Numbered from the stretch's first letter, positions 47,853-58,150 are shown. The stretch: DNA of 61,061 nucleotides from Fidelibacterota bacterium (GCA_947476065.1 CANJPG010000010.1:1-61061); one strand, 5' to 3'. Notes: a model not told the origin generated them from the sequence alone. Made by a program: numbers and translations.

Positions 47853-48628
47853 TGCGCGCGAACCCCCTCCAGCCCGCGAAAACAGACGCCGAGCGCCCTG
47901 ATGCGCTTAATCGGGCGGGTGACGACGGCCTGCCTGTGCATGTCGCCATTATCATGGACGGCAACGGCCGCTGGGCGAAGGCGAGGGGGCTGCCGCGCAC
48001 GGCCGGACACAAGCGCGGCGCCGATGCGGTCAAACGCGCGGTTAAGAGTGCCGGCAATCTCGGCATCGGCTATCTGACGCTGTTCGGATTTTCATCCGAG
48101 AACTGGCAACGGCCCGAGGGCGAAGTGCGCGACCTGTTGGGCCTCCTGCGCTTCTATCTCGAGAACGAGATCACCGAACTGGCCGCCAACGGCATCCGCT
48201 TCACCATCATCGGCGACCGGGCGCGCTTGCCGGCCGATACCGTCAAGCTGATCGAAAGCGCCGAAGCCAGAACCGCCGCCAATACAAAAATGGTCCTGAC
48301 CATTGCCTTGAGTTACGGCAGCCGCCAGGAAATCGTCGCCACCGCACGCGCCCTCGCCGCCGACTGTGCCGCCGGCGCGGCCAAGGCCGAGGACATCACC
48401 GAGGACAGCTTTGCCCAGCGCCTGTTCACCGCCGGCACGCCGGATCCCGATCTGTTGATCCGCACCTCGGGTGAGCAGCGCATCAGCAACTTCCTGCTTT
48501 GGCAATTGGCCTATAGCGAACTGGTGTTCACCGAAACGCTCTGGCCCGATTTCGGCCAGAAGGAACTGGAAGACGCCATCGCCATCTACCGCAGCCGCGA
48601 GCGCCGCTACGGCGCCGTGACTAACTAG
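47852..48628 (+). CDS. uppS: Isoprenyl (undecaprenyl) transferase
   Basis: A 258-residue cis-prenyltransferase making undecaprenyl diphosphate, the lipid carrier for peptidoglycan and polysaccharides. The catalytic loop VAIIMDGNGRWAKARGLPR (near residue 32) contains the Asp and the FARM-like region; TLFGFSSENWQRP and DLLIRTSGEQRISNFLLWQ are conserved. The start ATG 47852 shares its A with the frr stop (TGATG), indicating coupling. Confidence 0.96.
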   Translation: MRANPLQPAKTDAERPDALNRAGDDGLPVHVAIIMDGNGRWAKARGLPRTAGHKRGADAVKRAVKSAGNLGIGYLTLFGFSSENWQRPEGEVRDLLGLLRFYLENEITELAANGIRFTIIGDRARLPADTVKLIESAEARTAANTKMVLTIALSYGSRQEIVATARALAADCAAGAAKAEDITEDSFAQRLFTAGTPDPDLLIRTSGEQRISNFLLWQLAYSELVFTETLWPDFGQKELEDAIAIYRSRERRYGAVTN

Positions 48629-48637
48629 GCCCCTCCC

Positions 48638-49426
48638 GTGCTCTGGACCCGCGTAGCCTCCGGCGTCGTGCTGGCGCCCTTATTCCTGCTGCTCGTCTAT
48701 CTGGAATTTCCCTGGTTCAACCTCCTGGTGGCGGCCATTGCCGGCGTGATGGTTCAGGAGTTCACGCGCATGGACGCCCGGGTAGGGGTCAAGCGCCAGG
48801 GCCTCATCTTCCTAGCGGTGCTTCTGGCCCTGGGGGCCGAAGCGCTCGGGCAATACCCGGCGGCTTTGGGAATAGCGGTTTTGGGCTCGATCCTGCTGGT
48901 AGCCGCCGACCAGGCTGCTGGCCGCAAAGGGCTTTTTATCGTTCAGATTGCAGTTCTTTATGTGGCGGTGCCGGCGCTTTCCCTGCTTTATGTCATGGGC
49001 GTGGGCCATTCGGTTGGGGTGTTCTGGCTGCTGGCGGTCGTTTGGGCGACGGATATCGGCGCCTACGCCTTCGGCCGCATGATCGGCGGGCCCAAGCTTG
49101 CGCCGAGGATCAGTCCGAACAAGACTTGGTCGGGCGCGATCGGTGGGCTGATTTCGGCGGTTTTGGCCAGCTCGGGCCTGCTGCTGTGGGGGTATGGATT
49201 GAGCACAACGGCTATTCTCGTGGTTTGCGCACTGCTGCTCTCGGTCGTGAGCCAGGTGGGCGACCTGTTCGAATCCGGCCTGAAACGGCACTATCAGGTG
49301 AAGGATTCCGGCAGCCTGATCCCCGGCCATGGCGGGGTCATGGACCGTTTCGACGGGCTTTGGGCGGCGGCACCCCTGGCCGCCCTGTTCTGCCTGGTCA
49401 TGGATGGGGGGCCCCAGACATGGTAG
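48638..49426 (+). CDS. cdsA: Phosphatidate cytidylyltransferase
   Basis: A 262-residue membrane enzyme making CDP-diacylglycerol for phospholipid synthesis. About 7-8 helices; the C-terminal CDP-diglyceride synthase signature is SQVGDLFESGLKRHYQVKDS with IPGHGGVMDRFDG. GTG start at 48638, 9 bases after uppS. It overlaps dxr by 7 bases. Confidence 0.95.
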   Translation: MLWTRVASGVVLAPLFLLLVYLEFPWFNLLVAAIAGVMVQEFTRMDARVGVKRQGLIFLAVLLALGAEALGQYPAALGIAVLGSILLVAADQAAGRKGLFIVQIAVLYVAVPALSLLYVMGVGHSVGVFWLLAVVWATDIGAYAFGRMIGGPKLAPRISPNKTWSGAIGGLISAVLASSGLLLWGYGLSTTAILVVCALLLSVVSQVGDLFESGLKRHYQVKDSGSLIPGHGGVMDRFDGLWAAAPLAALFCLVMDGGPQTW

Positions 49427-50595
49427 CGGCCCCTAAGACAGTTACGATCCTGGGATCGACCGGATCGGTCGGCGTCAGCACCATTGATCTCATTGAACGC
49501 GATCCGGCGGCCTACAAGGTTGTCGCCCTGACGGGTAACGGGAACTGGAAGAAACTGGCCGAACAGGCTCGCCGCCTGTCACCCGACATGGTGGTCATTG
49601 CCGACCCCGCCCATTACGCCGACCTCAAAGCCGCCCTGGCCGACACCAACATTGGCGTCGCCGCCGGGCCAGAGGCCCTCTGCGAGGCCGCCAGCCTGCC
49701 TTCCGACTGGGTCATGGCCGCCATTGTCGGCGCCGCCGGCCTGAAGCCCACGTTGGCCGCCGTCGAACGTGGCGCGTCCGTGGGGCTGGCCAACAAGGAA
49801 TGCCTGGTCTGCGCCGGCACGCTGTTCATGGCCCGGGTCAAAGCCCACAAGGCCACGCTTTTGCCGGTCGACTCAGAACATAACGCCATATTCCAAGTAT
49901 TTGATTTTGAACAAAAAGACAAAATCAGGAAAATCATCCTGACGGCCTCGGGTGGGCCCTTCCGCACCTGGAGCCTGGGGGATATGGCCAAGGTCACGCC
50001 GGCCCAGGCGGTTGCCCATCCCAACTGGTCCATGGGCGCTAAGATCTCGGTGGATTCCGCGTCCATGATGAACAAGGGCCTGGAGGTCATCGAGGCCCAC
50101 CACCTGTTTGGTATGCCCAGCGAACAGATCGACGTGCTTGTGCACCCCCAGTCCGTGGTCCACAGCATGGTCGAGTACACCGACGGCTCGACGCTGGCCC
50201 AGTTGGGTACGCCCGATATGCGCACCCCCATCGCCTACGCCCTGGGCTGGCCCAAGCGCATCCCGGCGCCGACGGGAAAACTGGACCTGGCACAACTCGG
50301 GTCCCTGACCTTCGAAGCCCCAGATTACAAAAGGTTTCCCTGCCTCGGATTGGCCCGCGCCGCGTTGCAAAGCGGGGGGGCGGCCCCTACAATTCTTAAC
50401 GCCGCGAACGAGGTCGCCGTGGCCCGCTTCCTGGCCGGCGAGATCGGCTTCCTCGATATCGCCGCAATTGTCGAACACACTATGACCCGCGTGAGCGTCC
50501 AGTCGGTTGCCACGCTCGAGGACGTTGTTGCGGTCGACGGCGAAGCCCGCCGGGTTGCCGCAGCGGCCAAGAATTTAAGCGCAGCCGCAGAGTAG
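49420..50595 (+). CDS. dxr: 1-deoxy-D-xylulose 5-phosphate reductoisomerase
   Basis: A 391-residue NADPH enzyme of the MEP isoprenoid pathway. NADPH loop ILGSTGSVGVSTIDLIE at the N-terminus; metal and substrate motifs LPVDSEHNAIFQ and SVDSASMMNKGLEVIEAHHLFG (in pieces); DVLVHPQSVVHSMVEYTDGS. The ATG at 49420 lies in the end of cdsA. It supplies isoprenoid precursor for the neighbouring UppS. Confidence 0.97.
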   Translation: MVAAPKTVTILGSTGSVGVSTIDLIERDPAAYKVVALTGNGNWKKLAEQARRLSPDMVVIADPAHYADLKAALADTNIGVAAGPEALCEAASLPSDWVMAAIVGAAGLKPTLAAVERGASVGLANKECLVCAGTLFMARVKAHKATLLPVDSEHNAIFQVFDFEQKDKIRKIILTASGGPFRTWSLGDMAKVTPAQAVAHPNWSMGAKISVDSASMMNKGLEVIEAHHLFGMPSEQIDVLVHPQSVVHSMVEYTDGSTLAQLGTPDMRTPIAYALGWPKRIPAPTGKLDLAQLGSLTFEAPDYKRFPCLGLARAALQSGGAAPTILNAANEVAVARFLAGEIGFLDIAAIVEHTMTRVSVQSVATLEDVVAVDGEARRVAAAAKNLSAAAE

Positions 50596-50625
50596 GCGCG
50601 CCCACAAGGTTTGAGGAGATCGCGC

Positions 50626-51747
50626 GTGCTTGAGCAGTTATCCGGCCTCCCGCTAACGCTACTCAGCTTTGTTGTCGTCCTTACCATCGTCGTTTTTGTC
50701 CACGAGTTCGGCCACTTCTACATTGCCCGCAAAAACGGCGTGCGCTGTCAGGCCTTCTCGATCGGCTTTGGGCCCGAGTTGTTCGGCTTTACCGACAAGC
50801 TGGGCACCCGCTGGAAGTTCAGCCTGATCCCCTTGGGCGGCTACGTGAAGATGTTCGGCGAGGCCGAGACCATGCAGGCCATCGAGGGCGGCAGCAACGA
50901 GCCGCGCGCCCTGACGGCCGAAGAGGAGAAAGTCTCGTTCAAATTCAAGACCGTTGGCCAGCGCGCCGCCATCGTCTTTGCCGGCCCTGCCGTCAACTTC
51001 CTCTTTGCTATCGCGGTGTTCTGGATCCTGTTCATGACCAATGGGCGCCCCGTCACCGAGCCCGTGATCGGGCAGGTGACCGAAGGCAGCGCGGCGGCTG
51101 AAGGCGGCCTTCAGGTCAACGACCGCGTCAAGGAAATCAACGGCCGCGCCATCCAGCGCTTTGAGGACATTCGCGGCATCGTCCCCTTGAGCGACGGCAG
51201 CCCGATGCACCTGACTGTCGAGCGCGACGGCCGCACCCAGGACCTGACCATCACGCCGCGCATGACCTCCGAAGACAACGGCATGGGCCAGCAGCAGAAG
51301 CGCTACGTGCTGGGCATCGCGCCCCTGGCCGAGAACGGCAAAAGCGTCGTGCTCAATCCGATCCAGGCTCTGCGGGCGTCGGTCAGCCAGACCTACGAGG
51401 TCGTCGAAGGCACCTTCATTGCCGTCAGCCAGATCATCTCCGGGCGCCGCGGTACCGAGGATTTGGGGGGGCCGATCCGCATCGCGCAATATTCGGGTCA
51501 GATGGCCAAAAGCGGCGGTGTCGGTTTCATTGCATTTGTGGCGATTCTCTCAATTAATTTAGGGCTCATCAACCTTTTCCCAGTGCCCATGCTTGACGGC
51601 GGACACCTGTTGTTTTACGCCATCGAAGCCGTGCGCGGCCGGCCCCTCTCGGAGCGGGCTCAAGAGTGGGGATTACGGGTTGGTTTAGTTCTGGTTATGG
51701 CGTTAATGATTTTCGGCGCCTGGAACGACATCGTTCATATTCTCTGA
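50626..51747 (+). CDS. rseP: Site-2 intramembrane metalloprotease RseP
   Basis: A 373-residue M50 family protease that cleaves anti-sigma factors inside the membrane during envelope stress. Zinc motif HEFGH (near residue 28) in the first helix, a PDZ domain (about 130-215, GGLQVNDRVKEINGRAIQRF), and the C-terminal metal ligand in LFPVPMLDGGHLLFY. The start is GTG 50626, 7 bases after GAGGAG; an in-frame TTG at 50611 lies upstream of that site. No rseA-like gene is nearby. Confidence 0.95.
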   Translation: MLEQLSGLPLTLLSFVVVLTIVVFVHEFGHFYIARKNGVRCQAFSIGFGPELFGFTDKLGTRWKFSLIPLGGYVKMFGEAETMQAIEGGSNEPRALTAEEEKVSFKFKTVGQRAAIVFAGPAVNFLFAIAVFWILFMTNGRPVTEPVIGQVTEGSAAAEGGLQVNDRVKEINGRAIQRFEDIRGIVPLSDGSPMHLTVERDGRTQDLTITPRMTSEDNGMGQQQKRYVLGIAPLAENGKSVVLNPIQALRASVSQTYEVVEGTFIAVSQIISGRRGTEDLGGPIRIAQYSGQMAKSGGVGFIAFVAILSINLGLINLFPVPMLDGGHLLFYAIEAVRGRPLSERAQEWGLRVGLVLVMALMIFGAWNDIVHIL

Positions 51748-51802
51748 TCCGCGCCATCTCGGCAGCAACATCGGGCAGATCAAAAGAGCTAGGAAGTTTT
51801 TG

Positions 51803-54214
51803 ATGAGTTTGGCAGCCCGGTGGGTGCGACGCTGTGAAACGCGCGACATGATTGGTGCGCGTCTCTCGAGATATTTTGCAGCTGCCGTGTTGGCTGTAGC
51901 GCTCGCGTGTGCCGGCCTATTGGCGGCGCCCTCTGCTCGGGCCCAGACCGCAGCGCCGTCCGCCCCGCAGGGCACGGCGCAGATTAGCGACACGACCGGC
52001 ACCATCGAGATCATTGCCGTCCAGGGCAGCCAGCGTATCGAGCCGGCGACCATTCGCACCTACCTGACCGTGCGCGAAGGCGATCCGTTCGATCCCGTGC
52101 GCATCGACCGCTCGCTGAAGAACCTTTTCGCCACCGGCCTGTTCGCCGACGTGGTCATTACCCGCCAGAATACGACCCTGTTAATCCGCGTGGTCGAGAA
52201 CCCGATCATCAACCGCATCTCCCTCGAGGGGAACAACAAGATCAAGGACGAGGATCTCAACAAGGAGATCCAGCTGCGCGCCCGCGTCGTCTATACGCGC
52301 ACCAAAGTCCAGCAGGACGTTGAGAAGATCCTTGAGCTGTACCGCCGCAAGGGCCGCTTCGCCGCCCGCGTCGAGCCCAAGGTCATCGAGCTGCCGCAGA
52401 ACCGCGTCGATGTGGTGTTCGAAATCACCGAAGGCCGCCCGACCTACGTCCGCACCATCAACTTCGTCGGCAACGACTACTTCGACAACGACGACCTGCG
52501 CGGCGTTGTGCTGACCCGCGAAGAGCGTTGGTGGCGCATTTTCAGCTCCAACGACACCTACGATCCCGACCGCATGAACTACGACCGCGAGCTTCTGCGC
52601 CGTCACTACGTGCAGGAAGGCTACGCTGACTTCGAAGTCGTCTCGGCGGTCGCCGAATTGGCGCCCAACCGCGAAAACTTCTACATGACCTTCACCGTGA
52701 AGGAAGGTCCGCGCTACCGCCTGTCCAAGGTCGGCCTCGACGTCAACGTCAAAGACCTGCCCAAGGAAACGCTGCAATCGGCCGTCGTGCCCCAGGCCGG
52801 CGACTGGTTCAACGGCAAGCAGCTCGAAGATACCGTTGATGCCATCACCAATGCCGCCGGTAACGCCGGTTATGCCTTCGTCGAAGTGCGTCCGCGCCTG
52901 CAGCGCAACCCCGAGACCAAGACCATCGAAGTGACCTTCCAGGTCCGCGAAGGTCCGCGCGTGTTCATCGAGCGTGTCGACATCCAAGGCAACAACCGCA
53001 CCCTCGACCGGGTCATCCGCCGTGAAATCCGTCTCGTGGAAGGCGACGCCTTCAATACGGCCAAGGTCCGCCGCTCGAAAGAGCGCCTGGAGAACCTGGG
53101 CTACTTCAAGCAGGACACGGTGAAGATCGACAACACGCCGTCGGAAGTTTTCCCAGACCGCACCATCCTGACGGCCAAGATCGAAGAACAATCGACCGGC
53201 GAACTCAGCTTCGGCATCGGCTATTCAAGCGCCACCGGTGCGTTGTTCGACGTCGGCATCGCCGAACGCAACCTGCTCGGCAAGGGCCAGGACCTGCGCG
53301 CCAACTTCTCGATCGCCCAGCAGCAGATGCAGGTGAACCTCTCCTTCACCGAGCCTTACTTCCTCAACCGCCGCTTGGTGGCGGGTGCCGACCTCGTGGC
53401 TCAGCGCACCGACTACCAGAGCCAAGCCGGCTTCACGCAGAATGCCTATGGCGGCACCTTGCGCCTCGGCTTCAGCTATAACGAATACATGTACCAGCGG
53501 TTCACCTACTCGCTGACCGCGACCAGCCTGTCGGGTCTGACCAACGGGGTGTCGCAGTACATCCGCGAGCAGTCGGGCACGGCGATCACCTCGCAGCTGT
53601 CTCAGATCCTCACCTACGACCGCCGGAACAACGTCATCGAGCCCACGGGCGGCTATTACATCACCTTGTCCACCGACCTTGCGGGCCTGGGCGGATCCGA
53701 GCGCTTTGTGCGCGGCGGCATCGGCGCAGCGATGTATGCCGAGCCCTTGGCTGGCTTCATCTTCTCGGCTGTGGGCTCCGGCGGCTACATCGTCGGCCTG
53801 GGCCAGGACCTCAAGATCTATAACCGCTATCAGTTGGGCGGCTATACCTTGCGTGGTTTCAAGGATTACGGCGCAAGCCCTCGCGATGCGAGCACGCTGG
53901 ACGCCCTCGGCGGCGACTGGCTGGCTACGGCCTCCTTTGAGCTGCGCCTGCCGCTTGGTATACCTAAGGAAGCGGGCATCAAGACGAAGATCTTCAACGA
54001 TTGGGGCGTCATCGGTTCGCCGAAGTCGCTCAAAGATCTGGGGACCATTCAGGTCTTCGACTCAAAGGCCTTGCGCGGCTCGGCTGGTTTGGGTGTGGAG
54101 TGGACGTCGCCCGTCGGTGTCATCTCGCTCGACTACTCGCCGTTCATCTTCAACGCGCAGAGCTTCGACAGAAAATCACACTTCCGCGTTAACTTCGGTA
54201 ATCGCTTAAATTAA
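51803..54214 (+). CDS. bamA: Outer membrane protein assembly factor BamA
   Basis: An 803-residue outer-membrane protein. AGGAAG lies 6 bases before ATG 51803; an ATG at 51848 would give a cleaner signal peptide (MIGARLSRYFAAAVLAVALA), so the start could be there. Cleavage likely after SARAQ. Five POTRA domains (about residues 65-450; IEIIAVQGSQRIEPATIRTYL begins the first) precede a 16-strand barrel with the typical LRGF motif (TLRGFKDYGASPRD). The C-terminal residues (HFRVNFGNRLN) are not a classic terminal Phe. Confidence 0.96.
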   Translation: MSLAARWVRRCETRDMIGARLSRYFAAAVLAVALACAGLLAAPSARAQTAAPSAPQGTAQISDTTGTIEIIAVQGSQRIEPATIRTYLTVREGDPFDPVRIDRSLKNLFATGLFADVVITRQNTTLLIRVVENPIINRISLEGNNKIKDEDLNKEIQLRARVVYTRTKVQQDVEKILELYRRKGRFAARVEPKVIELPQNRVDVVFEITEGRPTYVRTINFVGNDYFDNDDLRGVVLTREERWWRIFSSNDTYDPDRMNYDRELLRRHYVQEGYADFEVVSAVAELAPNRENFYMTFTVKEGPRYRLSKVGLDVNVKDLPKETLQSAVVPQAGDWFNGKQLEDTVDAITNAAGNAGYAFVEVRPRLQRNPETKTIEVTFQVREGPRVFIERVDIQGNNRTLDRVIRREIRLVEGDAFNTAKVRRSKERLENLGYFKQDTVKIDNTPSEVFPDRTILTAKIEEQSTGELSFGIGYSSATGALFDVGIAERNLLGKGQDLRANFSIAQQQMQVNLSFTEPYFLNRRLVAGADLVAQRTDYQSQAGFTQNAYGGTLRLGFSYNEYMYQRFTYSLTATSLSGLTNGVSQYIREQSGTAITSQLSQILTYDRRNNVIEPTGGYYITLSTDLAGLGGSERFVRGGIGAAMYAEPLAGFIFSAVGSGGYIVGLGQDLKIYNRYQLGGYTLRGFKDYGASPRDASTLDALGGDWLATASFELRLPLGIPKEAGIKTKIFNDWGVIGSPKSLKDLGTIQVFDSKALRGSAGLGVEWTSPVGVISLDYSPFIFNAQSFDRKSHFRVNFGNRLN

Positions 54215-54248
54215 CTCATCCCGCCAAAAAACTCTTTTGAGGACTTAC

Positions 54249-54908
54249 ATGAAAACGACCTCCACATTCACCCGCACCGCCGCCGCCGTGCTCATCGCCG
54301 GCTTGACCGTGCTGGGCAGCGCTTCCGCGAGCTATGCCGCCGAGGCGCGTACGAGCCCGGTGCTCGGCATCGTTGATACCGATCTCATCCTGCAGGAGGC
54401 GCTGGCCTCCAAGGGCGTGCGCCTCGAGCGCGACAAATACGCCACCACCTACCAGAACCAGGTCAAGGACATGGAGGGCAAGCTTCGCTCCGAAGACCAG
54501 GAACTCTCCCAGCAGCGCGGTGTGCTCGCCCCCGACGTGTTCCAGCAGCGCGCGCAGACCTTCCAGCAGAAACTCGCCGACTTCCAGACCCAGGTGAAGG
54601 ACAAGCAGGAGCGCCTCGATTTCGCGTTCCAGCAGTCGATGCAGCAGGTCGGCCAGGCGCTGATGGATGTGACCAGCGAAGTGTCGAAGGAAAAGGGCAT
54701 CAATGCCGTGATGGCGCGCAACGCCGTCATGATCTTCGATCCGTCCATGGACATCACCAAAGCCGTCCTCGACAAGCTGAACACCAAGCTGACCAACGTC
54801 GCGTTCCAGAATCCGGATACGCTTCAGCGTCAGGCCGACGGTACGCCGGGTCCGGGCATGGCGCCCGCCGCTGGCGCGAAGCCGGCGGCTGCTCCTGCCA
54901 AGAAGTAA
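54249..54908 (+). CDS. skp: Skp/OmpH family periplasmic chaperone
   Basis: A 219-residue periplasmic protein carrying unfolded outer-membrane proteins to BamA. Signal peptide MKTTSTFTRTAAAVLIAGLT, cleavage likely after ASYAA. The middle is a long helical, Gln-rich region (QELSQQRGVLAPDVFQQRAQ and onward) typical of Skp tentacles. The Ala/Pro-rich tail (GPGMAPAAGAKPAAAP) makes it longer than the 161-residue E. coli protein. Position after bamA supports the role. Confidence 0.92.
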   Translation: MKTTSTFTRTAAAVLIAGLTVLGSASASYAAEARTSPVLGIVDTDLILQEALASKGVRLERDKYATTYQNQVKDMEGKLRSEDQELSQQRGVLAPDVFQQRAQTFQQKLADFQTQVKDKQERLDFAFQQSMQQVGQALMDVTSEVSKEKGINAVMARNAVMIFDPSMDITKAVLDKLNTKLTNVAFQNPDTLQRQADGTPGPGMAPAAGAKPAAAPAKK

Positions 54909-54929
54909 CGGCTTCGATAAAGCAAGGGT

Positions 54930-55949
54930 ATGCCGGATCCCCGGTTTTATAACCGCGCCGGGCCCTTTCGTTTGGGTGACCTTGCCGGGCGCTGCGGCGC
55001 CCGGCTTGCCCCGGGCGCCGACCCGGCGCTGCTGATCCACGATATCGCGACGATTGATACGGCGGCTCCCGGCGAAATCGTCTATTTTTCCGACCCGTCC
55101 TACGTCGTCGCACTCGCCTCCAGCAGATGCGGCGCCTGCGTTACTTCCGAAAAACTGGCGCATAAAGTTCATCCCACGGCCAACGCGCGCGCGGTTGTCA
55201 TCGCCGCCGATCCGCGGGCGGCATTTGCCGTTATCGCCAATGCGTTCTATCCCGACCGCATGCCCGAAGCCCAAGAGGGTAACGTCGCCCCCGATGCCAT
55301 GATCGGCGAGGGCACAGTGCTGTCGCCGGGCGCGGTGATCTGCGCGCGCGCCAGCATCGGTGCGCGCACGGTCATCGGTGCCAATGCGGTCATCGGCCCG
55401 GGTGTGGTCATTGGCGACGACTGCCGCGTCGGACCCAACACGACATTGTTTTACTGCCTGATCGGCCACCGCGTGATCATTCACCCGGGTGTGCAGATCG
55501 GTCAGGACGGATTTGGTTTTGTGCCGACGCCCGAGGGCCACAAAAAGGTGCCGCAGCTGGGCCGTGTCATCATTCACGACGATGTGGAGATCGGCGCCAA
55601 CTGCACCATCGACCGGGGTGCGGCCAGCGACACGGTGATCGGCGCCGGTACGAAAATCGACAACCTGGTGCAGATTGCCCACAGCGTCGAAGTCGGTGCC
55701 CGCTGCATCCTGGTGTCGCAGATGGGAATAGCCGGCAGCTGCAAGATCGGCGACGGCGTCGTCATTGGGGGCCAGGTCGGCATTGCCGACCATGTTACCG
55801 TGGGCGACGGGGCCCAAATCGCCGGGAAAGCCGGGGTAATGCGCGATATTGGGCCCGGCGAGGTGGTTATGGGCTATCCCGCGCGCCCCATTCGCCAGTT
55901 TTGGCGCGAACTTGCGACGTTGTCGCGGTTGACCAAGCGCGACAAGTAA
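54930..55949 (+). CDS. lpxD: UDP-3-O-acylglucosamine N-acyltransferase
   Basis: A 339-residue left-handed beta-helix acyltransferase, third step of lipid A synthesis. An N-terminal uridine-binding domain precedes hexapeptide repeats; the catalytic His is in [12 protein letters not shown] near residue 248. [15 protein letters not shown] is a family signature. It follows skp by 21 bases and is separated from fabZ by 66 bases. Confidence 0.96.
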   Translation: MPDPRFYNRAGPFRLGDLAGRCGARLAPGADPALLIHDIATIDTAAPGEIVYFSDPSYVVALASSRCGACVTSEKLAHKVHPTANARAVVIAADPRAAFAVIANAFYPDRMPEAQEGNVAPDAMIGEGTVLSPGAVICARASIGARTVIGANAVIGPGVVIGDDCRVGPNTTLFYCLIGHRVIIHPGVQIGQDGFGFVPTPEGHKKVPQLGRVIIHDDVEIGANCTIDRGAASDTVIGAGTKIDNLVQIAHSVEVGARCILVSQMGIAGSCKIGDGVVIGGQVGIADHVTVGDGAQIAGKAGVMRDIGPGEVVMGYPARPIRQFWRELATLSRLTKRDK

Positions 55950-56015
55950 CCGTACAAACTACCGCTGACGACCAAAAGTTAAGACCGGACGTTAAGAACC
56001 CACAAGGACCGTGCC

Positions 56016-56480
56016 ATGGACGCACAGCCAACGCCCTCGGCAATGACCATCGATATCGAGCGGATCATGGCGATGATCCCGCATCGCTATCCGTTTCTCA
56101 TGGTGGACCGCGTGATCGAAGTGGTGCCCGGCGAGTCCGCCATCGGCATCAAGAACGTCTCGGCCAGCGAGCCGCATTTTCAGGGGCACTTCCCCGACCG
56201 TCCGGTGATGCCGGGCGTGCTGATCATTGAGGCCATGGCGCAGACCGCCGCCGTGATCGTGGTGGCATCGCTTGGCAAGGAAGCCGAAGGCAAGCTGGTC
56301 TACTTCATGACCATCGAGAACGCGCGCTTTCGCAAGCCCGTGGTGCCTGGCGACCAGCTGCGTTTGATCTGCCGCAAGGAGCGCCAGCGCGCCAACGTCT
56401 GGAAGTTCTCGGGCGAGGCCAAAGTCGGCGACACGGTGGTGGCGGAAGCCGTCTACACCGCCATGATCATGGATAATTGA
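56016..56480 (+). CDS. fabZ: 3-hydroxyacyl-ACP dehydratase FabZ
   Basis: A 154-residue hot-dog-fold dehydratase in type II fatty acid synthesis. Catalytic His in [13 protein letters not shown] and catalytic Glu in [14 protein letters not shown]. The N-terminus ([15 protein letters not shown]) is slightly longer than minimal. It lies between lpxD and lpxA as in most proteobacteria, balancing acyl-ACP between phospholipid and lipid A. Confidence 0.97.
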   Translation: MDAQPTPSAMTIDIERIMAMIPHRYPFLMVDRVIEVVPGESAIGIKNVSASEPHFQGHFPDRPVMPGVLIIEAMAQTAAVIVVASLGKEAEGKLVYFMTIENARFRKPVVPGDQLRLICRKERQRANVWKFSGEAKVGDTVVAEAVYTAMIMDN

Positions 56481-56485
56481 TAGCT

Positions 56486-57316
56486 GTGGACACTACTCCG
56501 CAATTGCAGCGTATTCATCCGACCGCGGTCGTCGACAAAAACGCGCGTCTCGCGCGGGACGTCGAGATCGGGCCGTACTGCGTCATCGGTGCCAATGTCG
56601 AGCTGGGCGAGGGGGTTCGCCTGATTTCCCACGCCGTTATCGACGGTCACACCAGCGTCGGCGCACAGACCATCATCTATCCCTTTGCGTCGCTCGGCAT
56701 GACGCCGCAACACCTCAGCTACAAGGGCGAGCCGACGCGGCTCGTCATTGGCTCGAACAATGTGATCCGCGAGCACGTCACCATGCACGTCGGCACGGCA
56801 CAGGGGTCGATGGAGACGCGGGTGGGCAGTCACTCGTTTTTCATGGCCGGCTGTCATGTGGCCCACGATTGCGTCATCGAGGACCACGTCATCCTCACAA
56901 ACAACGTCGCCTTGGGCGGCCACGTGCATGTGGGCGAATATGCCAACATCGGCGGGCTCTCGGGCGTGCATCAATATGTGCGTATCGGCAAACACGCCAT
57001 GATCGGCGGCGTCACCGGCGTCGACAAGGACGTCATCCCCTATGCCCTGGTGATGGGCAACCGCGCGCGTCTGAACGGCCTGAATATTGTCGGCATGCGC
57101 CGCCGCGGTTTTAGCCGCGAGGATATCCGCTCGTTGCGCACGGCCTATGGCCTGCTGTTCTCCCAAGGCGGGACGATGGCCGAGAGATTGAACGAAGTCG
57201 CCGACCTGTTCGGATCGAACGCGGGCGTGATGGATATCATCAACTTCATCCGCGAAGATTCCTCACGGCCCATTTGCATACCCGTCGCCGGCAACGGCAA
57301 CGGCAATGGCCACTGA
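56486..57316 (+). CDS. lpxA: UDP-N-acetylglucosamine acyltransferase LpxA
   Basis: A 276-residue hexapeptide acyltransferase, first step of lipid A synthesis. Start IHPTAVVDKNARLARDVEIGPYCVIG follows a short leader; GTG 56486 is chosen over the TTG at 56477 that overlaps the fabZ stop, but both are possible. Catalytic His in GCHVAHDCVIEDHVILTNN; GLSGVHQYVRIGKHAMIGG is conserved. It ends in a Gly/Asn-rich tail (AGNGNGNGH), overlapping lpxI by 11 bases. Confidence 0.96.
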   Translation: MDTTPQLQRIHPTAVVDKNARLARDVEIGPYCVIGANVELGEGVRLISHAVIDGHTSVGAQTIIYPFASLGMTPQHLSYKGEPTRLVIGSNNVIREHVTMHVGTAQGSMETRVGSHSFFMAGCHVAHDCVIEDHVILTNNVALGGHVHVGEYANIGGLSGVHQYVRIGKHAMIGGVTGVDKDVIPYALVMGNRARLNGLNIVGMRRRGFSREDIRSLRTAYGLLFSQGGTMAERLNEVADLFGSNAGVMDIINFIREDSSRPICIPVAGNGNGNGH

Positions 57317-58148
57317 TCTTCCCTTGGCGCCGGGCGCAAATCTGCCCAAGCTCGGCATCATCGCCGGGCGTGGCGCGCTTCCTGGTTTGCTGATCTCAGC
57401 CTGCAAGGCCAGCGGCCGCGCCCATCATGTGCTCGGGCTGACGGGATTCGCCGACACGGCGACGCTGCCGGTGGACACCTGGCTGAAAATCACCGATGTC
57501 GGTAAGGCCTTCGCCGCCCTCAAATCCTCCGACTGCAAGGAGATCGTGTTGGCCGGCGGTGTGCGCCGCCCCAATATCTCCGAGCTGCGGTTCGATCTGA
57601 AGGGGGCTGGGTTTTTTGCGCGCATCGCCGGGCGGGCGCTGGGTGACGATGGGCTGCTCTCGGCGGTGATCGCCGAAATCGAGCGCGAAGGTTTCAAGGT
57701 GGTGGGGGCGGATTCCATCCTGACGCACCTGCTGGCGCCGTCCGGCGTGCTGGGCCGGCATCAGCCCGACGACGATGCCCTTACGGATATGGCGCGCGGG
57801 TTCGAGGTCGCGCGCATCCTGGGCGCTGCCGATGTGGGGCAGGCGGTCGTCGTGCAGCAGGGCATCGTGCTGGGTGTCGAAGCCGCTGAAGGCACCGACG
57901 CGCTGCTCGCCCGTTGCAGAGACTTGAAGATGGATGCGCCCGGCGGCGTGCTGGTCAAGGCCAAGAAGCCCGAACAGGAACGCCGCGCCGATCTGCCGAC
58001 GGTGGGAGTTACCACCGTGCACAATGCGCATGCAGCGGGCCTGCGGGGTATCGCGGTCGAGGCCGGCCATACGTTGATGATTGGCCTGGATGACATCATC
58101 GCCGCGGCGGACCAGTTAGGTTTGTTCGTCGTCGGCAAGGCCCAGTAG
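57306..58148 (+). CDS. lpxI: UDP-2,3-diacylglucosamine pyrophosphatase LpxI
   Basis: A 280-residue protein of the LpxI (DUF1009) family, which hydrolyses UDP-diacylglucosamine in bacteria lacking LpxH. Start segment KLGIIAGRGALPGLLISACK, the ADSILTHLLAPSGVLG segment, and the C-terminal DAPGGVLVKAKKPEQERRADLPTVG and TVHNAHAAGLRGIAVEAG are family features. Position between lpxA and lpxB is the usual alphaproteobacterial arrangement. Confidence 0.95.
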   Translation: MATDLPLAPGANLPKLGIIAGRGALPGLLISACKASGRAHHVLGLTGFADTATLPVDTWLKITDVGKAFAALKSSDCKEIVLAGGVRRPNISELRFDLKGAGFFARIAGRALGDDGLLSAVIAEIEREGFKVVGADSILTHLLAPSGVLGRHQPDDDALTDMARGFEVARILGAADVGQAVVVQQGIVLGVEAAEGTDALLARCRDLKMDAPGGVLVKAKKPEQERRADLPTVGVTTVHNAHAAGLRGIAVEAGHTLMIGLDDIIAAADQLGLFVVGKAQ

Positions 58149-58150
58149 CC